This document shows positions 26,230-38,490 of a DNA stretch of 64,000 nucleotides, in pieces. Positions within the stretch are counted from its first letter, which is position 1; every line of letters starts with the position of its first letter. The translations under genes and the position numbers were made by a program. Source of the DNA: Bacillus proteolyticus (GTDB taxonomy: Bacteria; Bacillota; Bacilli; Bacillales; Bacillaceae_G); assembly GCF_001884065.1 (NCBI RefSeq), contig NZ_MACH01000142.1, positions 186,001-250,000 on the forward strand, given 5' to 3'. The notes beneath the pieces were generated by a model. That model saw nothing but the letters and a program-made list of their open reading frames with translations, searched no databases and had not been told where the DNA came from.

Positions 26230-27357
26230 TCAAATTAACGTAGCAAGATGCTCTTTCGCATCATATTCAACTAAACTTTCAGCATTTTTAATTCGATGAA
26301 CAAAATCCGGATTAGCGATTAATGGTCTTCCAAATGCCGCTACATCAATTGTTCCTTCTTGCAGTGCTTCTTCTGCCTCTTTCGGATTTAAATTACCTAC
26401 TCCTACGATAGTACGATCCCAATACTTTCTTACTAATTGATGAAAATTCATTTCGTCAGCAATAACTTGCGTATAATTCATCGTTGAAGGGTGAATCATC
26501 GTTAATCCAACTTCTTTGAACATATTTACAAAAGTTTCAATTGCAAGTTCAGGGTTCTCCCACATATAAGTAGGATTATCACCTTTGAAAGCAGAGAAGC
26601 GAAGAAGTGTTTTATCAGCTCCAACCACTTCTATTACAGCCTCCGTTACTTCTTTCATAAACGTTAACCTTTGCTTTAAGTCTCCCCCGTATTGATCAGT
26701 ACGCTTATTCGCAAACTCATAAGTAAACTGATCAATTAAATATCCGTGTGCACCGTGGATTTCTACTCCATCAAACCCAGCTTCTATCGCATTCTTCGCA
26801 GCTTGTGCGTATTGACCGATAACTTCTTTTGCTTCTGCTAACGTCATTGCTTCTGGTGTATCAAACGGTTTACGAAAACGCGGAACATTCCCTTCCGCAG
26901 CAATTGCAGACGGTGCTTGTGGCATTTGACCACCAATTATTTCGTGATGACTCATACGGCCAACATGCCATATTTGAGCAATAATCGTTCCGCCTTCTTT
27001 ATGTACTGCCTCTGTAACAGGTTTCCAAGAATCGACTTGCGCTTGTGTGTAAATACCTGGTACTCCTGGATTCCCTTTTGCTCTCGGACTAATAACAATT
27101 CCTTCTGTAATAATTAATCCCAATCCATCAGCAGCACGTTTTCTATAGTATTCGACTACATCAGCACCAATTACTCCTGTTTCATTATCCGCGAAACATC
27201 TCGTCATCGGTGCCATTGCTATACGATTACGAAGAGACCAAGAACCTATTTGAATCGGATCAAACAACTTCGTCTTTTCAATATTTTCAAAAGAGCCCCA
27301 AGCGTTTATATTTGTTCCTTCATAAATACTCGCTGCTTTATTATTTGAACTTGTCAT
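26230..27357 (-). CDS. Old yellow enzyme-type alkene reductase
   Basis: 375 residues, FMN-dependent NAD(P)H:flavin oxidoreductase. Motifs: FDPIQIGSWSLRNRIAMAPMTR at the start, QIWHVGRMSH, the substrate-binding GFDGVEIHGAHGYLIDQF, and AAFGRPLIANPDFV near the end. It reduces the C=C bond of enones, quinones or nitro-compounds. The start at 27357 is chosen because AGGGGGG lies just upstream; a reading-frame extension of 28 codons runs through the promoter and is not coding. A regulatory dyad sits between its -35 and -10. Confidence 0.9.
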   Translation of the reverse strand: MTSSNNKAASIYEGTNINAWGSFENIEKTKLFDPIQIGSWSLRNRIAMAPMTRCFADNETGVIGADVVEYYRKRAADGLGLIITEGIVISPRAKGNPGVPGIYTQAQVDSWKPVTEAVHKEGGTIIAQIWHVGRMSHHEIIGGQMPQAPSAIAAEGNVPRFRKPFDTPEAMTLAEAKEVIGQYAQAAKNAIEAGFDGVEIHGAHGYLIDQFTYEFANKRTDQYGGDLKQRLTFMKEVTEAVIEVVGADKTLLRFSAFKGDNPTYMWENPELAIETFVNMFKEVGLTMIHPSTMNYTQVIADEMNFHQLVRKYWDRTIVGVGNLNPKEAEEALQEGTIDVAAFGRPLIANPDFVHRIKNAESLVEYDAKEHLATLI

Positions 27358-27393
27358 TTTTCTTCCCCCTAAAAAAATTCTTACTACAATCGC

Positions 27394-27423
27394 ATCATAC
27401 TTACTTTTAGATAGTAACGTCAA
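27394..27423 (-). promoter_or_regulatory. Promoter of the old yellow enzyme gene with an embedded dyad operator
   Basis: Minus-strand TTGACG (27418-27423), 18-bp spacer, TATGAT (27394-27399). The spacer is almost entirely an inverted repeat TTACT-N7-AGTAA (27401-27417), resembling the ACT-N7-AGT layout of MarR/DUF24 (HxlR) redox-sensor operators. The regulator gene is not in the window. Confidence 0.6.
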
Positions 27424-27486
27424 TTTATACGTCTTTGCCATTATAAATTCGAATATTAAACAAACAGAATGATAAAAACAAAAATT

Positions 27487-27516
27487 AAAAAGGTTTCCTA
27501 ATTAGGAAACCTTTTT
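27487..27516. terminator. Perfect palindromic hairpin
   Basis: AAAAAGGTTTCCTA / ATTAGGAAACCTTTTT, a terminator in either direction. It lies 60 bp upstream of the old yellow enzyme promoter and probably insulates it from transcription coming from the carD side. Confidence 0.8.
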
Positions 27517-27663
27517 TTAGTTGACCATATAAGGCTAACAATTCGTTTATCTCTTTTACATAAAGAAAATAAACAATTATTATCTCCTCACATATGGAAA
27601 ATCTCTTAACAATAGAAGTGGGAGTGGTTCAGTATTCTTCTAAAAATAATAACTTATATACCT

Positions 27664-27750
27664 AAAAAAATGAAAGCCCTACCTCTCTTTCATCCTTACG
27701 GCTCCTCGTCCGTGCCAGTGTGAATCAGGATTGCAAAAATCAAGTAACTA
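27664..27750 (-). ncRNA. Candidate small structured RNA
   Basis: On the minus strand, a possible -10 TAAAAT (27750-27755) is followed by about 85 nt that fold into at least two hairpins: ACGG-N8-CCGT around 27698-27713, and ATGAAAG / CTTTCAT (27670-27693) followed by seven T residues, a good Rho-independent terminator. The stretch is more GC-rich than its surroundings and has no open frame with a ribosome site. carD has its own terminator upstream (27908-27934), so this is not simply its 3' end. I do not recognise a known RNA family. Confidence 0.4.
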
Positions 27751-27907
27751 TTTTATCGAGTTATTTAATTAAACCTCGAACATTCGTAAAAGAAATTAAA
27801 AAATAAAAATGGATTAGATTGTAGTAATAACAAAAGAGGTTAATGCTCTAAAAGTGGTTTGAAAGAGTTGAATGTCTTTGAAATGATTGATTCTCTATAA
27901 TTATATT

Positions 27908-27934
27908 CCCAAAAAATTCAAGATCTTTTTTGGG
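27908..27934 (-). terminator. Terminator of carD
   Basis: Arms CCCAAAAAA / TTTTTTGGG with a 9-nt loop, 27 bp after the carD stop. Confidence 0.65.
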
Positions 27935-27960
27935 ATGTAATACATTATCTACAATGAATC

Positions 27961-28422
27961 TTAACAAAAGCTTTTTATTTGATTTTCTGTGATACCTTCA
28001 ATTAATCCCAGTTCACTAATCAAAAATTCATGTGCGTTATCTAACATTTTCTTTTCGCTTGCATTAAGTGCTTTTTCCTTCTGCATACGTAATAAATCAC
28101 GTACAACTTCAGCACCTTCTTGTATTTTACCCGTTTTTATTTTATCAGTGTTCAATTTATACCTTTGTTTCCACGTAAGTAATCTATCTGATTCTCCATG
28201 TTGAAAAACATCTATTATGTGTGTTAATGCCTTTAGAGTTGTAACTGGTCGTATATTTGAATTCAATATTTTCCCCATAGGAATCATTACTTCCATATTA
28301 CTAGCCGACATTTTTATAACATAATACTGTTGTTTTTCTCCTGAAATTTCCTTTTCTTCTATGGCTTTAATTATACCTGCTCCGTGCATTGGATAAACAA
28401 TGTTATCGCCAATTTGAAACAA
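27961..28422 (-). CDS. CarD-family transcription regulator
   Basis: About 153 residues. The N-terminal half (about 1-60, MFQIGDNIVYPMHGAGIIKAIEEKEISG...) is a CarD/TRCF RNA-polymerase-interaction domain; the rest is a helical DNA-binding tail ending EGITENQIKSFC. In other bacteria CarD stabilises open complexes at promoters. I favour the TTG at 28422 as start because GGAGGTGG lies 6 nt upstream; an ATG at 28437 overlaps that ribosome site. It stands alone, with 295 bp to the end of the hut operon. Confidence 0.83.
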   Translation of the reverse strand: MFQIGDNIVYPMHGAGIIKAIEEKEISGEKQQYYVIKMSASNMEVMIPMGKILNSNIRPVTTLKALTHIIDVFQHGESDRLLTWKQRYKLNTDKIKTGKIQEGAEVVRDLLRMQKEKALNASEKKMLDNAHEFLISELGLIEGITENQIKSFC

Positions 28423-28616
28423 ATAATCCACCTCCATATATGGTAACCTTCTCAAGCATAACACACATTTATTTTTTTAGCAAAATTTTTATAATATCAC
28501 AAAAATATTTTCCATGTCAATTTATTTACACATAAAAATTCAATCTGTACAGAAACACTAAAAAACCCGCATTTTTGTTACCTTTTCCTCCAATTTTATA
28601 TACCTTGTAAAACAAA

Positions 28617-28650
28617 AAATACATCACTACATATAAGTAGCAATGTATTT
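28617..28650 (-). terminator. Probable terminator of the hut operon
   Basis: Arms AAATACATCACTAC / GTAGCAATGTATTT with two mismatches and a 6-nt loop, followed by TTTTTTG on the minus strand, 65 bp after the hutG stop. The rest of 28423-28616 shows no gene. Confidence 0.65.
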
Positions 28651-28716
28651 TTATATAATGTGCAACATGAAAGACAAAAACGGTTACTTCAAAACTTCAC
28701 ACGCACAATTCTTCGC

Positions 28717-34150
<5,434 letters not shown>

Positions 34151-34174
34151 TCTTTTTCCTCCTTATAAAGGCAA

Positions 34175-34245
34175 AAGGGGACCTTATCTTTTTAAGACAG
34201 ACTTCTGTCCTAAAAAAGTAAGGCCCCCTTCTAACTAATAGACTA
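34175..34245 (-). promoter_or_regulatory. HutP-responsive terminator between hutP and hutH
   Basis: A long minus-strand hairpin (34175-34230; arms AAGGGG...CCTTA and TAAGG...CCCCTT) ends in a T-rich tail. Three UAG triplets lie just 5' of it, at 34243-34245, 34235-34237 and 34231-34233. This is the architecture known in B. subtilis, where HutP with histidine and Mg2+ binds NAG repeats and prevents termination. Confidence 0.85.
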
Positions 34246-34253
34246 TGGGCAAA

Positions 34254-34694
34254 TCATATGTGATTAATTCCTAAACCAATCGCCTCATGCTCAGATCCTT
34301 TTACAGGTGCACCAATCGTTCCATATAATGCAACAGCAACCCATTCGCCTTCTTTTTTTCCGTCGTATGGTCTACCGCGCACAATCGCAAAGCGAAGTCC
34401 TACTGTACGAAGAACGTCTGCTAACTGAATTTGACCTCTCGTCACTCCGTACAAAGCTTCCATTATTGCATGATAAAGTGCATGTGTTTCTCTGTAAACG
34501 TCTGTTTCAATAACTTGGGTGCTTTTCGCCGCTGTTTCCATTGCTGCTACAACCTTTTGCGAATTCATAGAACCCACTTTCCCCGTACAATACTTCCAAC
34601 CTTTTGGAATAGATAATACAGGGCTTTCATTCTCATCCGCAAGTGCCAACAGCATGGCCATACGACCAATTCGATGTGTTCCTTGAAGAAGCAT
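34254..34694 (-). CDS. hutP: Histidine-responsive antiterminator HutP
   Basis: 146-residue RNA-binding regulator, first gene of the hut operon. It matches B. subtilis HutP in length and sequence style ([16 protein letters not shown] at the start, [20 protein letters not shown], and [20 protein letters not shown] at the end, the histidine/metal-binding region). It acts on the terminator directly downstream. A promoter with a cre-like site lies just upstream. Confidence 0.96.
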   Translation of the reverse strand: MLLQGTHRIGRMAMLLALADENESPVLSIPKGWKYCTGKVGSMNSQKVVAAMETAAKSTQVIETDVYRETHALYHAIMEALYGVTRGQIQLADVLRTVGLRFAIVRGRPYDGKKEGEWVAVALYGTIGAPVKGSEHEAIGLGINHI

Positions 34695-34740
34695 GTGACT
34701 CTCTCATTTCTTTTGAATTATTTGAATATTACTTAATTTA

Positions 34741-34769
34741 AGAATATATGAAAACGGTTAAATCGTCAA
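34741..34769 (-). promoter_or_regulatory. hut operon promoter with overlapping cre-like site
   Basis: Minus-strand TTGACG (34764-34769), 17-bp spacer, TATTCT (34741-34746). The spacer contains TGAAAACGGTTAAA on the plus strand (34749-34762), 13 of 14 matches to the cre consensus. CcpA repression of hut is known in B. subtilis. Confidence 0.7.
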
Positions 34770-34889
34770 TAGTTTAAAATAATATTCAAACAATTTTTTC
34801 ATCTTCTCAATTTGTGTACACAAATTATTTACATAAATTTTTCAAGCGTGCTATAGTCTCACTAACAGATGCAAAGGAGCGAAATTTCA

Positions 34890-35837
34890 GTGGCGAAGCG
34901 AAAAGATATTCATTTTCGAATTGAAGAAAAATTACTTGAAAGATTTGAAGCAGCACTCCATTACGAAAGTTTAAATAAAACAGACGTATTAACACATGCA
35001 ATCCAGCAATTTTGCATAAAGGTGGAATGTGAAAAAATGAATGATGTAAAACGCCAATACAGCGTAAGCAACCATTTACAAACACGTATCAATACGCATA
35101 AACATTTTGAAGAGAAACGAGTGAATGTAGATGAAGTCGTCATGGAACATTTACAACTCCAAGGAGAAGAAAAAATATTAGAGGTCGGATGCGCTAATGG
35201 AAAATTCCTTTCCCTTTTACAAACAAACGGTCATAAAGGACATCTAACCGGCTTTGATCAATCGGAAACTATGCTTTCTGAAGCTGCAATAAAGAATAAA
35301 ATAATTGAATGGAAACTGGGCGATGCTAGTAAACTTCCTTTCGACGCTAATTGTTATGACTGGGTAATCGCAAGGCATATGCTATACCACATGAAAGATG
35401 TCGAAAAAACAATTCAAGGATTCCATAAAGTAATTCGTCCCGGCGGCGCACTTTTAGCTACAACAAATTCCAAAGTTTCAATGCCTCGTATAGTTGAAAT
35501 GTGTAACAGCATGCTAGACGCATTTGACTTACCAAAAACATCAGTAGCGGTAGCTCCATTTTGTTCAGAAAATGGTAAAGAGATACTACAATCTGTTTTT
35601 TCAACTGTTGAAGAAACAATTATTCATAATGCACTCGTTTTCCATCATGCCTCTCCAATTATAAACTATATTTCTAGCATGTTTCCGTCCCTGAATATAC
35701 CTGATAATATATATCTTCACACTGAAATGAAGGAATGGCTAAAAGAAGAAATAGAAAATGAATTATCATTTCACAACGGTATATGGCGCGATCCGAAAAC
35801 GATAGCGATTTATCAATGTAAAAAAGAAAAAAGCTAG
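34890..35837 (+). CDS. Fusion of a ribbon-helix-helix-like segment with a SAM-dependent methyltransferase
   Basis: 315 residues. The N-terminal 45 residues (AKRKDIHFRIEEKLLERFEAAL... ending TDVLTHAIQQFCIKV) have the strand-helix-helix pattern of MetJ/Arc-type DNA-binding proteins. From about residue 75 a class I methyltransferase follows, with motif I KILEVGCANGKFL, an acidic end of strand 2 in GFDQSETM, and the GDASKLPF / VIARHMLYHM blocks of methyltransferase-11-like enzymes. I place the start at GTG 34890, after AAAGGAG. It is divergent from the hut operon. The combined function is unknown. Confidence 0.8.
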   Translation: MAKRKDIHFRIEEKLLERFEAALHYESLNKTDVLTHAIQQFCIKVECEKMNDVKRQYSVSNHLQTRINTHKHFEEKRVNVDEVVMEHLQLQGEEKILEVGCANGKFLSLLQTNGHKGHLTGFDQSETMLSEAAIKNKIIEWKLGDASKLPFDANCYDWVIARHMLYHMKDVEKTIQGFHKVIRPGGALLATTNSKVSMPRIVEMCNSMLDAFDLPKTSVAVAPFCSENGKEILQSVFSTVEETIIHNALVFHHASPIINYISSMFPSLNIPDNIYLHTEMKEWLKEEIENELSFHNGIWRDPKTIAIYQCKKEKS

Positions 35838-35852
35838 CAAATGCTAGCTTTT
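35829..35852. terminator. Bidirectional terminator between the methyltransferase and DJ-1/PfpI genes
   Basis: Arms AAAAGCTAGC / GCTAGCTTTT with a 4-nt loop. Confidence 0.85.
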
Positions 35853-36423
35853 ACACGTTTTCCGGTAAAAGATTCTCCATCATCATATTGCCCTTGCCAC
35901 CATAAAAATTTGTATTATGTTCGTTCGCTACTCCAAAATAAGAAGCAACTGCTATTCCGAATGGTACAAAAGCATGTCCTTGTGCTGTAATAATATTTGA
36001 GTGTCGCACAACTTCTTCATACACAAAATTTTCTACTGGAAAACAATCTATTTTTTTATAATCGATAGTCACTGTATACGAGATTTCTTTGAATAAGCCT
36101 GCTTTTGCTAGCACATACGGTCCAGCACAAATAGCAGCTACTAATTTTTCTTGTTCGTGAAATTGACGGATGAGTGAAAAGAGTACTTCCGCACCCTTCA
36201 TATGTATTGCATCTCCGCCTGGAATAATAATCCCCTCATATTCTTCTACACGCACTTCACTTAATTCTATATGCGGTTGTACTTGCAAGCCTGTTTCACT
36301 TATAATCAATTCTTTTGTTAAACCCGCAGTAATGATTTCATATTTCTTTTTCAGCAATGCTGTTGCTACTGTAATTTCAAACTCCGCAAATGTTGGATAT
36401 ACGAATAATAATATTTTTTTCAT
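35851..36423 (-). CDS. DJ-1/PfpI family protein
   Basis: 190 residues of the class I glutamine-amidotransferase-like fold. The nucleophile cysteine sits in AAICAGPYVLAKAG (about residue 99) and the preceding GIIIPGGDAIH block is typical. Family members are chaperones, glyoxalases or proteases; no choice is possible. Its ATG overlaps the stop of the upstream kinase gene by 4 bp (ATGA), so the two are translationally coupled. Confidence 0.87.
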   Translation of the reverse strand: MKKILLFVYPTFAEFEITVATALLKKKYEIITAGLTKELIISETGLQVQPHIELSEVRVEEYEGIIIPGGDAIHMKGAEVLFSLIRQFHEQEKLVAAICAGPYVLAKAGLFKEISYTVTIDYKKIDCFPVENFVYEEVVRHSNIITAQGHAFVPFGIAVASYFGVANEHNTNFYGGKGNMMMENLLPENV

Positions 36424-36998
36424 AGTCCTTTCTCCTTTAACCAGCCCATAAAATATGCTTCTAATTCATCCACTGTTAATGTATTCGTGTCCACACAAGT
36501 TACAGGAAATTGTTTATACCATTCTTTTTCAGTTTCTACTAATTTAAATTGTTCCTCAAAAGTACTTCGATTTCTTGTCATATCATTATTTTTTCTATCA
36601 TATACATTCTCTTTCGAAACGTCTAAATAAAAAATTGCATCCGAACGGCATTCTCTTAATTTATACAATTCATCTTTTAATTCTGTTTCTATATCCCACT
36701 CTTTCCCTATCACTTTCGGATAAAAGAGTGTATAAAATTCAATATCTTCTGGCCCACGATCAAAAATCACGACTGAACTTTTCACATTTTGAACCTCTTT
36801 TATTTTTGCTTCAATAAACATTTTTTGATTTGTAATAAATCCCTCTTTTGTACACATATCCAAATTTAATTTTTTTCGCTTTTCTACAATTTGATAAGGA
36901 TTTTCATATATAACTGAAAGCCCACATCGCTCTAAGCTTTTGGCCAATGTTGTTTTTCCACTTGCCATCGGTCCTTGAAGTGAAATTACGTATACCAT
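36420..36998 (-). CDS. P-loop nucleotide kinase-like protein
   Basis: About 192 residues. A Walker A loop (SLQGPMASGKTTLAKSL, about 6-22), a hydrophobic strand ending in DRGP (VVIFDRGPED), and a lid-like arginine-rich segment (DRKNNDMTRNR) resemble deoxynucleoside or adenylate kinase-type proteins (AAA_28-like). Substrate unknown. ATG 36998 has AAAGGGA upstream; an ATG nine bases earlier is possible. It is the first gene of a two-gene unit with the DJ-1/PfpI gene. Confidence 0.8.
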   Translation of the reverse strand: MVYVISLQGPMASGKTTLAKSLERCGLSVIYENPYQIVEKRKKLNLDMCTKEGFITNQKMFIEAKIKEVQNVKSSVVIFDRGPEDIEFYTLFYPKVIGKEWDIETELKDELYKLRECRSDAIFYLDVSKENVYDRKNNDMTRNRSTFEEQFKLVETEKEWYKQFPVTCVDTNTLTVDELEAYFMGWLKEKGL

Positions 36999-37128
36999 CC
37001 CTCTCATTCCCTTTTCTTATAATACATTGATAATATACAGAATTTTGAAAACTATCAACATAATATATATCACCTTGTTTCTTATTCTTATGTAACTTAT
37101 AATAAAAAATAGAGATTATGACGGACGC

Positions 37129-37168
37129 AAAATAATGTAAGCTTGGAAATCCAAGCTTACATTATTTT
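37129..37168. repeat. Perfect 40-bp palindrome in a divergent promoter region
   Basis: Starts AAAATAATGTAAGCTTGG and is self-complementary throughout, with A and T runs at its ends, so it could terminate transcription in both directions. It sits upstream of two divergent genes, where a terminator is not expected. Confidence 0.75.
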
Positions 37169-37207
37169 TTGCTTTCCCTTTTCTTATAAAAAGAGTATAC
37201 TAAATTA

Positions 37208-37219
37208 GAACGTATGTTC
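37208..37219 (+). promoter_or_regulatory. LexA (SOS) box
   Basis: GAACGTATGTTC, flanked by A and T to give AGAAC-N4-GTTCT, fits the Bacillus LexA/DinR consensus GAAC-N4-GTTC. A TATACT -10 ends about 7 bp upstream, so bound LexA would cover the start site of the gene at 37252. Confidence 0.7.
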
Positions 37220-37251
37220 TTAATAATTACATACAGTAAGGAGATAGAACA

Positions 37252-37548
37252 ATGGTATACGACACAAAAGCAATTTCTTGGAATGCATCTTTAAAACAAC
37301 TTCAACGCCGCTATACAAACAAACAAGTTGACCGAAAAGAATTTGAAGATATTGAACTAATGGAATTCTTCCGCGATAACGACTACATTTCTTTACCTAC
37401 ACATATAAGCGGCCTATCAACAGCGCGTTTTACTTCTTACTCTATTTTCACAACTGAAGATAAAGATCGTAAAGTTGGCACACTTATTATTGAGTACGTT
37501 GAAGACGATAATAATAATTTATGTGTTGAACAACTATACTTCGTTTAA
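37252..37548 (+). CDS. Uncharacterised 98-aa protein, probably SOS-controlled
   Basis: 98 residues, soluble, mixed charge; an N-terminal helical part (LKQLQRRYTNKQVDRKEFEDIELMEFF) and a C-terminal beta-rich part (FTSYSIFTTEDKDRKVGTLIIEYV...LYFV). I do not recognise a family. AAGGAG precedes the ATG. A perfect LexA box lies 33 bp upstream and a strong terminator follows, so it is a monocistronic unit probably induced by DNA damage. Confidence 0.72.
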   Translation: MVYDTKAISWNASLKQLQRRYTNKQVDRKEFEDIELMEFFRDNDYISLPTHISGLSTARFTSYSIFTTEDKDRKVGTLIIEYVEDDNNNLCVEQLYFV

Positions 37549-37553
37549 ACTAT

Positions 37554-37580
37554 AACGCTTGGTCAAATTGACCAAGCGTT
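37554..37580 (+). terminator. Terminator of the 98-aa gene
   Basis: Arms AACGCTTGGTCAA / TTGACCAAGCGTT sharing a single central base, followed by a C/T-rich tail. Confidence 0.8.
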
Positions 37581-37651
37581 CTTGCTTTCTATGAATCTCA
37601 CTGTTTATAATATGAATAAAAGAAGACCGCAATCATTAAGGGGGGATATAC

Positions 37652-38092
37652 TTGCTCGAAGGATGGTTCAGTTGGTTCATTGTATTATGGACTGTAATTT
37701 TATTAGGACTTATGTCTATCGGTGGATACTTTATGTTCAGAAAATTTTTAAAACGATTACCGAAAGAAGACGGCATGTCTATTTTAGATTGGGAAGCACA
37801 CTACATTGATCAAACACGACACTTATGGGATAACGAGCAGAAACAATTATTAGAAGAACTCGTAAGCCCTGTTCCTGAACTATTTCGTGATGTTGCTAAA
37901 TCAAAAATTGCTGGTAAAATTGGGGAACTAGCATTACAAGAAAATGCCTCTAAAATTACACAAGATTTAATTATTAAAGGATATATTATCGCCACACCAA
38001 AGCGTGATCATAAATTTTTAGTTAAAAAACTACAAGAAAAAGAGATTGATTATTCTAATTATCAATCTTTACTAACAAAATACCCTTCGTAA
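37652..38092 (+). CDS. yneK: YneK-like DUF2621 protein
   Basis: 146 residues. One N-terminal membrane helix (about 5-29) is followed by a soluble region with the DUF2621 pattern (EDGMSILDWEAHYIDQT, PELFRDVAKSKIAGKIGELAL, TQDLIIKGYIIATPKRDHKFL). In B. subtilis yneK lies between yneJ and cotM; here ccdC and ccdA follow but cotM is 33 kb away. The GTG/TTG-like start follows a very strong AAGGGGGG site (TTG at 37652). Confidence 0.85.
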   Translation: MLEGWFSWFIVLWTVILLGLMSIGGYFMFRKFLKRLPKEDGMSILDWEAHYIDQTRHLWDNEQKQLLEELVSPVPELFRDVAKSKIAGKIGELALQENASKITQDLIIKGYIIATPKRDHKFLVKKLQEKEIDYSNYQSLLTKYPS

Positions 38093-38124
38093 AAAAAGAT
38101 TGCTAGCTTATGGCAATCTTTTTT
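38092..38124. terminator. Bidirectional terminator between yneK and the DUF11 fossil
   Basis: Arms AAAAAAGATTGC / GCAATCTTTTTT with a 9-nt loop; the yneK stop codon overlaps its first bases. Confidence 0.85.
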
Positions 38125-38490
38125 AACTTACAGTTACTGATTTTGTAGCAACTAGACGAGCCTCTCCTAACTCTATTTGCAAGCCTACAGCACCAGCATA
38201 AATATAATCAAATGTATTTGGAATATTAACTGACGTAGAAGTTGATCCCGCTGTTAATACACCGTTCGCAGGAACATTCGTCACATCAAATTCAGCACGC
38301 CGATTCGTTGCAGCAGTTCCAATAGGCATATTTCGGTCTGCAAAGCTACCTACTGTATCTAAATTCCCTAAATAATTATTAACTTGTAAGGCGAAAAAGT
38401 TTGGATTAGCATTGTTAGGTCCTGAAAGTGCACTACCATTTAAAACAAATATATCTGCAGTCGCATCCGTATCACCATTAGGAATTCCAG
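38123..38490 (-). pseudogene. DUF11 repeat protein, N-terminal-domain fragment (inverted half)
   Basis: Minus-strand reading frame encoding a piece of the unique N-terminal domain of B. cereus-group DUF11 surface proteins: PNGDTDATADIFVLNG, LSGPNNANPNFFALQVNNY, LGNLDTVGSFADRN, and the end GLQIELGEARLVATKSVTVS, then a stop. No start codon with a ribosome site belongs to it, and its upstream end runs into the plus-strand DUF11 repeats at a quasi-palindromic sequence near 38478-38495. Not expected to be expressed. Confidence 0.7.

Noticed and set aside
27664-27750. Cyclic-di-GMP, yybP-ykoY or guanidine riboswitch
   Set aside because: The conserved cores of these classes are not present, and no gene follows closely on the minus strand.
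37582-37809. 75-codon plus-strand frame overlapping yneK
   Set aside because: Overlaps the recognisable yneK start in another frame and has no ribosome site.
38123-38490. Collagen-like or exosporium BclA-type protein on the minus strand
   Set aside because: The sequence fits the N-terminal domain of DUF11 repeat proteins better, and there is no Gly-X-Y repeat.
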